In this document: one piece after another, positions 57,604-64,000 of the stretch
Layout of the letters: every line of letters starts with the position of its first letter
How positions within the stretch are numbered: position 1 is the stretch's first letter
Assembly (NCBI GenBank): GCA_958510875.1
Contig: OY294068.1
Span: 150,014,388 to 150,078,387 of the forward strand
Reading direction: 5' to 3'
Source: Endomychus coccineus
Taxonomy: Eukaryota; Arthropoda; Insecta; Coleoptera; Endomychidae
DNA: 64,000 nucleotides
The notes under the pieces: model-generated
What the model was told of the DNA's origin: nothing
What the model saw: only the letters and a program-made list of their open reading frames with translations
Databases searched by the model: none
Made by a program: the position numbers and the translations under genes

Positions 57604-59500
57604 TTAACTATGAATTATAACTATTAATATTAGTGCATTAAAGAAGGCATTGACTATTGATATATATTTGCATAGTTTTCGTAAATATGAAGGTTTTAGG
57701 TTTTTTACAGAAAAAAACATGCCTATAGTTTTTAGGTTCTGGAGCAACATATTGTATATTTTTGGTCCTGTTACATACGAAATGTTCAAAAGGTCTTGAT
57801 GTAAGTTTTGGTATATTTAAATAATTATCTATTTGTTTTGTTCTAAGTTTATGACTAATACTTGTTCTTAATTCTTTCTTTTTATACGTAAATTTAGCAA
57901 CACTGCAGATATATTATTGTTTCAGGTTAAAAACATTACTCGCCATATATAATAGATCAGTTAATGACCTACGATTTTTTGACAATATCACTTTTAATAT
58001 CCATTTTTTGTTAATATTATCGTTTTCATTTGACATTCATATAATCAAATAACTGATTTTACTAACGATTTATATGCAATTTTTAACATTTGTATGTGCA
58101 GAATTTGTATCAATTTATAGAACGTGTAAACTAATTTTGTCTGCTGATAATATACTCAGAGTGATTTTTCCATTTTAGTGTGTGAATTATAATTTATTAT
58201 ATCCTAAATATTCAATGTTTTCTGTTTTGTGTATGACCAACTTACGAGTACAATTATTTAATCCACACTTTGACTGGAATATAATATTTTATGGGCCTGG
58301 TTGATTAGCTATACTATTTGAGAATGTCACGAATTTAGTTTTGCTAAAATTTTGACTTAGTAAGTTGCTATCCAACCAACATTTAAGGTATGAAGTCATC
58401 TTTTGTCTTTCAATTTTAGCTACTAAATAGTAGGACAGTATCATCGGCATAGGATAGTAGGTCACCAGAACATGGAATTTTCAACATTTCATTAATCTAT
58501 ATTAAAAATAACTTTGGACCGAGTACTGTTCTTTATGGGATACCAAATTTAAGTTTTTTCATCATATTTACAGTACTTTGGATTTGAACACATGATTCGC
58601 GATCGGCAAGATGATCATTAAAAAGTTCTAATACGATGCCACTTATGCCATACGATTCTAATTTCATCAAGAGTAGTGGATGTGATATGCTATCGGTAAG
58701 CCTTTGATATATCTAAAATAATAGCAATGCCATTTGTTTTTTTATTAAGATATTTATGGATTTTGTTTGTAAAACGGAATAGGGAATCCTTAGTGGAACG
58801 GTTGTTCATGAAACCAAATTGATTCGGTGATATTAAATTATTATTATCTAGATGTTCATTAAGTCGGTTTAGAATGCACTTTTCAAATTTTTGCAATTAC
58901 CGAAATCATCGAGTCAGGTCTATAGTTTTTTTAGACTTTTGTTATCACCATCTTTAATCACTGGGGTTATAATGGAGTTACCTCGCTATATTCTCCTTTA
59001 TGTATTTTATCGTTTTCGCACCTCTTTTATCAGGCCCATAGGATGAATTGTTCTTTATTGAATTTACAATATTTCTAATTTCAGAGTTATTCACTGGTTT
59101 TATGAACATGGCTCTCTGTATTTTAAAATTTGGATACTTTAGAAATATGAGAGTTTATTATCGAATTTATCATTTTTTCTCCAATGGTGGAGAAGTTGTT
59201 AAATATGTTTGCAACATCATTTGAATGATTTTTTATATATTTTTTTGTTCATCATACAAATGTATTTATTCTGATTTATTGTTCCGCTTTATTGTATATT
59301 ATATTCCATGCTTCTTTTGAACTATTTTAGTGTTTTAAATCTTATTACCGTTATACATTAGGTTTGTTTCTTTAAGTTTAAGTTTTATGAGATAATTTCT
59401 GTAATCTTTGTATTCATTCTATAGGTGTTCTTTTTTTCTTTCTTTCATACATTTTCTTTTGAGATTATCCCCTGTTTTAATAGACTAAATTACGCCATTT
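57604..59500 (-). pseudogene. Non-LTR retrotransposon R-F, RT region
   Basis: Minus-strand code, in order from the right: FEKCILNRLNEHLDNNNLIS, then NQFGFMNNRSTKDSLFRFTN, GIAIILDISKAY, KLESYGISGIVLELFNDHL, MKKLKFGIP, VLGPKLFLIYINE-like sequence and YADDTVLLF (catalytic aspartates present, near 58440-58455). The C-terminal tail near 57640-57790 reads FVCNRTKNIQYVAPE. Stops and shifts occur throughout. It is a jockey/CR1-like element, dead. Confidence 0.75.
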
Positions 59501-59611
59501 CTAATCCATGGTTTTCAACATCATTACTTTGTGATTATAGCACTTACTTTTGAAAAAAATAAAATACAATTATGATAATATTCAAATCGCATCTGAAAAG
59601 GCAAACCAATA

Positions 59612-59890
59612 ATGTTGATAAGAAGGAAAAAAACTAGTCCTTTTAAAAGGAATAGTAGTAGTATCTGGATTAAGCGATTTGGATTCTGGGATGAAACATG
59701 TGACGCGAGAAATTATTATTATCATCATTTTCCCTCAAGCATTGATGTTATCATATTCTCGACCCTACCTTTGAATTTAATTTCATTTGCAGCAAAATAC
59801 ATTCCAGCCAATCAAAATGTAGTACTGTACCCATACTGCATAAGTCGTTCACCCATACCTTGGTCAAGACTAGGAGAACAGCTCCATTAA
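59612..59890 (+). other. Open frame, unknown, not supported as a gene
   Basis: A 92-codon frame (MLIRRKKTSPFKRNSSSIWI onward) with no recognised domain, beside retrotransposon sequence. I mention it because it is the longest open frame between R-F and the next repeat; chance is the likeliest explanation. Confidence 0.15.
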
Positions 59891-60039
59891 CTTGTCAACT
59901 GTCATCATTCGACAATAACGTGTTCACAAGTATGTGTGATGAATTAACGCCCATATACCATAGATAACATATTAGGGAACATTAGTTATTACATTTTGAC
60001 GAATGTTAATGAACGGCATAAAACATTCATTTAAAAAAA

Positions 60040-60157
60040 ATCTAGAGACGGCGTCTCCACATACCTCGCCTGGTTTTGTCACGTATCGTCTCGACCTCAT
60101 AGAACAGATAAAATCGAGGCTAGACGCTAAATTTCTCTCGTCTCGACGGTATTACTA
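60040..60157 (-). repeat. Possible transposon end, partner of 45502
   Basis: In reverse complement the stretch starts TAGTAATACCGTCGAGACGA and continues GAGAAATTTAGCGTCTAG. This resembles TAGTGCTGCAGTCGAGACGA at 45502. CGTCTC/GAGACG repeats are dense. Flanking octamers differ from those at 45502, so the two may be ends of separate copies. Confidence 0.4.
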
Positions 60158-60360
60158 GGTTTAATAAATTAATTGTTTATCACTTCTAAAACACAGTACG
60201 GACAAATATCTAGGTACTTTAGAAGGGATGGAAATAGATATATTTATAAATGAAAAAGGAATTTATTAAATTCCCATTTATTTCCAGCTGAGGGTAACCC
60301 ATTGTTTACATTACTATCCCCAAATATTATTTAAACAGGCACATTTTGATTTTTAATTTA

Positions 60361-60410
60361 GTTAACTCTGATGATGGCTACTTGGTAGCCGAAAGGTCCT
60401 CAGTACTTTA
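60361..60410 (+). ncRNA. Hammerhead core with six-pair stem II
   Basis: The sequence is ACT, CTGATGA, T, GGCTAC-TTG-GTAGCC (six perfect pairs), GAAA, GGTCC, TC, AGT. Stem III could be GG/CC around one base and stem I ACT/AGT, both very short. This matches the layout of minimal hammerheads in Penelope terminal repeats. Penelope RT code lies 1.1 kb downstream. Confidence 0.55.
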
Positions 60411-60411
60411 A

Positions 60412-60500
60412 TAGTATTTTTAGTGGATAAGAATGATTATTTCTTATCAGTAGTATTTTTAGTGGTTGAGGGTGATTATTTCTTACTTATCAGGGTTATA
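60412..60500. repeat. Two-copy tandem repeat of about 42 bases
   Basis: TAGTATTTTTAGTGG followed by GATTATTTCTTA and TCAG occurs twice in a row with small differences, directly after the hammerhead-like motif. Confidence 0.6.
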
Positions 60501-60504
60501 CGTG

Positions 60505-61470
60505 CTTCCAGTTGTGAACTGTTCTATAATTTGTTAGTTGAACATATATACTATTTTTAATATATATCTTTTTAAGAAGAATATACATTATATCAATCAA
60601 TATAACTGAAATTGCAAAATCAATTATTCTTACAGACTACATTATGAATGCTCTGCTTCAGCCTCCAGACAAAAAATGTGAGAGGAGATCAATATACAGG
60701 AATCACATTGCATTCAAATTAAAAAAATTGAATTCCTTTTTATTTCGTACGCTTAACGCGTTAACTAGATTACGGAAGAATGCTTTTAAAATTCAACACA
60801 AAATATATATAAAATCATTGAAAAACGGGTAAAGAGCAGTTCCCGGTAAAACCACATACATAAATTTCCCAGTTCTTTGTTACAAGGCGAATAAATCTAC
60901 TCGGAAAATTAAAAGCTAGGCCAAAAGGGTGCGTTAAAAAGAAGAGAAAGAGAGCGAGCCAGTTGGATTAAATCTATAAAATTTCGGCCAGACAGAGATA
61001 AAACAGGCGTTATTTAGTAATGTTGTATAAAGCTCCGTTTTAATTTTGCTTTAATGGAACACTCTAGTTTATGTGTGACTATAAAATTGGAGCTTTTCTG
61101 TCAATTTGTCGTTCACATAATACACAGTATACTGGGAAAATATGTAAAGCAATTTTACACACGTTGATTTTAATTGGTATCGAAAACATAAATGTTCCAG
61201 AACTGCAGTAAACTACAGATTTAAAGTCTGTACAAGATTTATGAAGGTCGGCCGCTACTAAAAAAGGCACAAGGGATGGATATCCAATTCGCATAGGTAA
61301 ATATGGGCCATATAAAAATGATTCAATACTTTTGAAGTAGATTGCTTTCTAGGGAATATGAAAATATGGAGTATGTAAATTCGAAAATTATTTGTTGTTT
61401 GTAAGACTAACAACTATAAATATGCAAATCAAACGATATTAAACAGATTATCTGCATTAAGAAGATTTAT
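60505..61470. other. No recognised gene
   Basis: The short frames at 60644-60832 (Lys/Asn-rich) and 61079-61294 have no known domain. Confidence 0.35.
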
Positions 61471-61477
61471 TGTCTAA

Positions 61478-61666
61478 ATGCCACTTATGAAGAAGAAATA
61501 TATTGAACAATTAGAGAGTACGTACTTTCAAAATATCAGTTTGGTATATATATATATATATGTTGACGACATTTTCGCAATTAAAAGTGAAGATTTTGAT
61601 TTACATGGCTTTTTGAATAAATTTAATAGTCAATTTGATTCACTTTTTAATTGGCACGGGAGGTAA
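61478..61666 (+). pseudogene. Penelope-like reverse transcriptase fragment
   Basis: The frame reads ESTYFQNISLVYIYIYVDDI, then FAIKSEDFDLHGFLNKFNSQ and FDSLFN. YVDDI-F is the catalytic box (motif C) of Penelope RTs, normally preceded by R-Y rather than the IYIY seen here. The (TA)n run at 61546-61561 has expanded at that point. The match breaks off after FDSLFN. It belongs to the same family group as the composites at 53-56 kb. Confidence 0.7.
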
Positions 61667-61794
61667 AGTGGCATATCATCTTAAAGATATTTCAATTCTC
61701 TTTACAATCTTACTGAAATTTGTCTGCGTTGAAATTAATATAAAAAACCTATTGGGAATGTCGGTGAAATAAATTGAAAACAGTTTTCAACAAG

Positions 61795-63480
61795 TCTTAT
61801 TTAATTAAGAGTTCAAATTGCGACCCATTTACTTCCATATAGTAATACAATTTTTGTTTAACATTTTCCCGAATATTCTGTAGCATTTCAGGAGTTATTT
61901 TACCACATGCTAGCACTATTGGATAGCGAAGATCTCCTAAGGAGGTAGGTTTCGTTATATAAATAACACCTTTTAATTGACCTCATAAGAAAAAGTCTGA
62001 AGGTGTTAAATAGTCCAGGCAACGAACCGGAAAAAAAAATATAGTAAGCTAGAATTCCAAAATTTTTTTGCATTTTGTTCCTAATACCCCTTAGATCATT
62101 CATGACTATCAAGACCGCGCGGGGGTCGACCTTTCTACCCCCCTAAAACGAGGTTTCAACCCCCGAGAGGAGCATTTTATAAAAACAATCCAAAATTAAT
62201 GAATTGAGAGCCGAACTGACCCCTAGTATATTTTTTGGGTCGCTTTCTCGGAAAACTCCCTCCAGATTGGAAATTTGGAAAATTTATATATGATATATAA
62301 TTTATAATTTTGTTGCAAAAATTACCTCTAGTAGGTTTTTTGGGTCGCTGATCACGATTCCGCTGTTATTTTCCCCCAAAAGTTCTCTCCAGATGGAAAA
62401 TCTGGGAAATTTGAGATTTTCCTGAGACGGTTATAATAATAAAGTGTAATTTTGTTGCAAAAATGACTTTTCACAACCGTCTCAGGAAAATCTCAAATTT
62501 CCAGAATTTCTCATCTGGAGAGAGTTTTTTGGGAAAAAAAACAGCGGAATCGTGATCACCGACCCAAAAAACCTACTGGAGGTCATTTTTGCAACAAAAT
62601 TATAGATTATATATTATATAAAAATTTTCCAAATTTCTTATCTGGAGGGAGTTTTCCGAGAAAACTAACTGCGGAATAGTGATCAGCGACGCAAAAAACA
62701 TACTAGGGGTTCATTTTTGGCTCTTAATTCATTAATTTTATATTGTTTTTGTAAGAATGCTCCTCTGAGGGGTTGAAACCTCGTTTTAGGGGGGGGGGGG
62801 GTAGAAAGGTCGACCCCCGCGGTCTTGATAGTCATGAATGATCTATGTGGTATTGGGAACAAAATGCAAAAAAAAAATTATTTGAAATTCTAGCTATATA
62901 TATTTTTTTATTATGGTCTTTTTCCCGGCTTGTTGCCTGGACTAAAATCTGGTTATCTTTGGGCCATTCAATGAAACCCTTTCACGAATCCAGTGTTCGG
63001 TAAAAAGTTGATTGAAAAAAACACGTATAGGGTCTGCATAGTGTGGCTAAGCGCCATCCTGTTGAAAAAATGCATCATTCTCTGGTATCTGATCGTCGTT
63101 TTCAAGAATATCCACCATGCTAGGTACATGAAGTCTTGAAACAAATTGAGGTAAGACAACAATATTGTTTCCCAAAATCTCAGCCTATACATTCCAACTT
63201 TTCTGGATACTGTGATCCTTCTCTCTCATAATTCCACGATTCGAATTACTCCATCCAGCATGTAGAATATAAAAAATTTGGATTGTTCAGAATTCTTTCA
63301 CTCATTTCCTCAAAAATTTGTATACGGCGATTTGGATCATCTTCATTGAGATCTTGCACAAAATGCATTTTATAGGGATGGAATCGATGCTTTTTCAAGA
63401 TCCTCTGAAGACTACTATGTGCAATTCTTGAAGTTATCTTGAATGTAGACTTACGCGGATAGCTAATCTTGGAGAATCTT
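61795..63480 (-). pseudogene. Tc1/mariner-like transposase T2, split by foldback F6
   Basis: On the minus strand the N-terminal side at 62960-63460 reads HSSLQRILKKHRFHPYKMHF, QDLNEDDPNRRIQIFEEMSE, RILNNPNFLYS, then the worn middle, ending IEWPKDNQ at the F6 insertion. On the other side of F6 (61800-62010) it resumes LTPSDFF, QLKGVIYITKPTSLGDL and ITPEMLQNIRENVKQKLYYY, then MEVNGSQFE. This is the family of T1 at 4285. The insertion falls within the WPxxSPDLTPxDFFLWG motif at the third catalytic residue. Element ends were not located. Confidence 0.75.
62013..62942. mobile_element. Giant foldback element F6 (930 bp)
   Basis: The ends are GTCCAGGCAACGAACCGG and the near-inverse CCGGCTTGTTGCCTGGAC, bordered by TA (62011-62012 and 62943-62944). 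The halves are reverse complements centred near 62465, with long C/G runs facing each other (CCCCC near 62138, twelve G near 62790). Inward copies of TTTTTTGGGTCGCTGATCAC lie at 62335 and, inverted, near 62545 and 62660. It sits inside transposase T2. Confidence 0.9.
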
Positions 63481-63484
63481 GTCT

Positions 63485-63577
63485 TCCGGATGGACTCCGC
63501 GTCACAATAGCTCGACTTGATGCCGACGTGTCGCCAACCATACAGGTGGCATCTTCAGGGCAGGCTTGAGGCTTGAA
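63485..63577 (-). ncRNA. Hammerhead-like motif, second copy of the 44.4 kb family
   Basis: On the minus strand: CTGAAGA, T, GCCA...TGGC (four perfect pairs), GACA, CGTCGGCATCAAGTCG. It parallels 44371-44440. GACA in place of GAAA and the A in CTGAAGA depart from the active consensus. Confidence 0.4.
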
Positions 63578-63579
63578 CC

Positions 63580-64000
63580 AATGAATGCCACCACCTAGAC
63601 AATTCTGATTAGTGAGAAATCAGAACAAAACTATCAGTCAAATGCTTATAAAACCGATCACCGTATCAAGACTTCTAGGATAAACATAATTTTTTGCAGT
63701 TTGATTCCCGGTAAGTTTACCTATTATTATTATACTCTTCGCGAAAAAGAGTATGTTAAATTTACTCAAGCTATTTCTAAAATAAAATCGTTAAAAACAG
63801 TGCTGGAGCAAAATTTCCTGCACAATAGTATTTTTGATCGAATTTTGAGCAAGTTTGCAAAAATCCGTCTGTCTATCGTCTGGATGTATGTCACGAAAGG
63901 CTTGTATACACGATATCTCAAAAACGAAAGGTTGTATCATATTCAAATATTGACAAAAAATCGTTTGCTGTTAGGTGACGGTGTTTGCTGTTTTTCAGAG
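63580..64000. other. No recognised gene
   Basis: The sequence includes TCGCGAAAAAGAGTATGTTA and GTCTGTCTATCGTCTGGATG, which look like transposon-flank text, but no boundary or code can be supported before the window ends. Confidence 0.35.

Noticed and set aside
62790..62801. Run of twelve G as a possible quadruplex signal
   Set aside because: It is the mirrored counterpart of the C run in the other F6 arm and a common site of length error; no spaced G-tracts are present.

Overview
This window looks like AT-rich intergenic DNA from an insect nuclear genome. The evidence is one spliced animal gene with a short GT..AG intron, mariner and hAT transposons with insect-type transposases, Penelope-like elements with GIY-YIG nuclease and hammerhead ribozyme motifs, several non-LTR retrotransposons, a Helitron-like repeat, and no bacterial operon structure. 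I cannot assign an order from the sequence alone; a beetle or a hemipteran would both fit.

Only one host gene is recognised with confidence. It is a two-exon gene at 1718-2519 (+) encoding a protein related to vertebrate HCFC1R1 (HPIP), with an AATAAA signal about 215 bases after the stop codon. Upstream of it lie a perfect four-unit heat-shock element (504-521) and a 569-bp hAT-like MITE with an 8-bp target duplication. Two other candidates are weaker: a frameshifted minus-strand reading frame at 41555-42020 and a possible minus-strand exon at 51489-51685. I could not identify either.

Almost everything else is a layered graveyard of mobile elements. From left to right: hAT-like MITE (618-1186); giant palindrome F1 (3030-4106); an IS630/Tc1/mariner-type transposon with ~290-bp inverted ends (4285-5895); second MITE copy (14846-15114); BED-finger hAT (17062-18245) and a small hAT-like element (18851-19404); a nest in which one non-LTR element (20590-24935) is split by a second one (21101-22300) and by foldback F2 (22308-24276); F3 (25032-26270); a hAT (27840-29768) inside an RNase H-bearing non-LTR element on the minus strand (to about 31000); F4 (31636-33464); foldback half F5 fused to mariner M1 (34182-35281); Helitron (36515-37185); mariner M2 (37228-38479); an RT fragment and a duplicated mariner end; Penelope pieces (42.46-43.1 kb); hairpin F8 (43161-43540); foldback half F7 fused to mariner M3 (47150-48285); a hAT remnant (52.8-53.2 kb); two Penelope inverted-repeat composites (53.2-56.65 kb); a non-LTR element (57.6-59.5 kb, minus); Penelope RT (61.5 kb); and a Tc1/mariner-type transposase split by palindrome F6 (61.8-63.48 kb).

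The most unusual theme is the set of long, almost wholly palindromic elements (F1, F3, F4, F6, and halves F5 and F7). The complete ones share TA target sites and GTCCAGG-type ends. All carry the same internal motif, close to GGGTCGCTGATCACGATTC, although their other sequence differs. Twice a half palindrome is fused to a 3'-truncated mariner in the same orientation. A second theme is hammerhead ribozyme motifs in various states of decay in the Penelope repeats, including one copy with all stems and core boxes legible.
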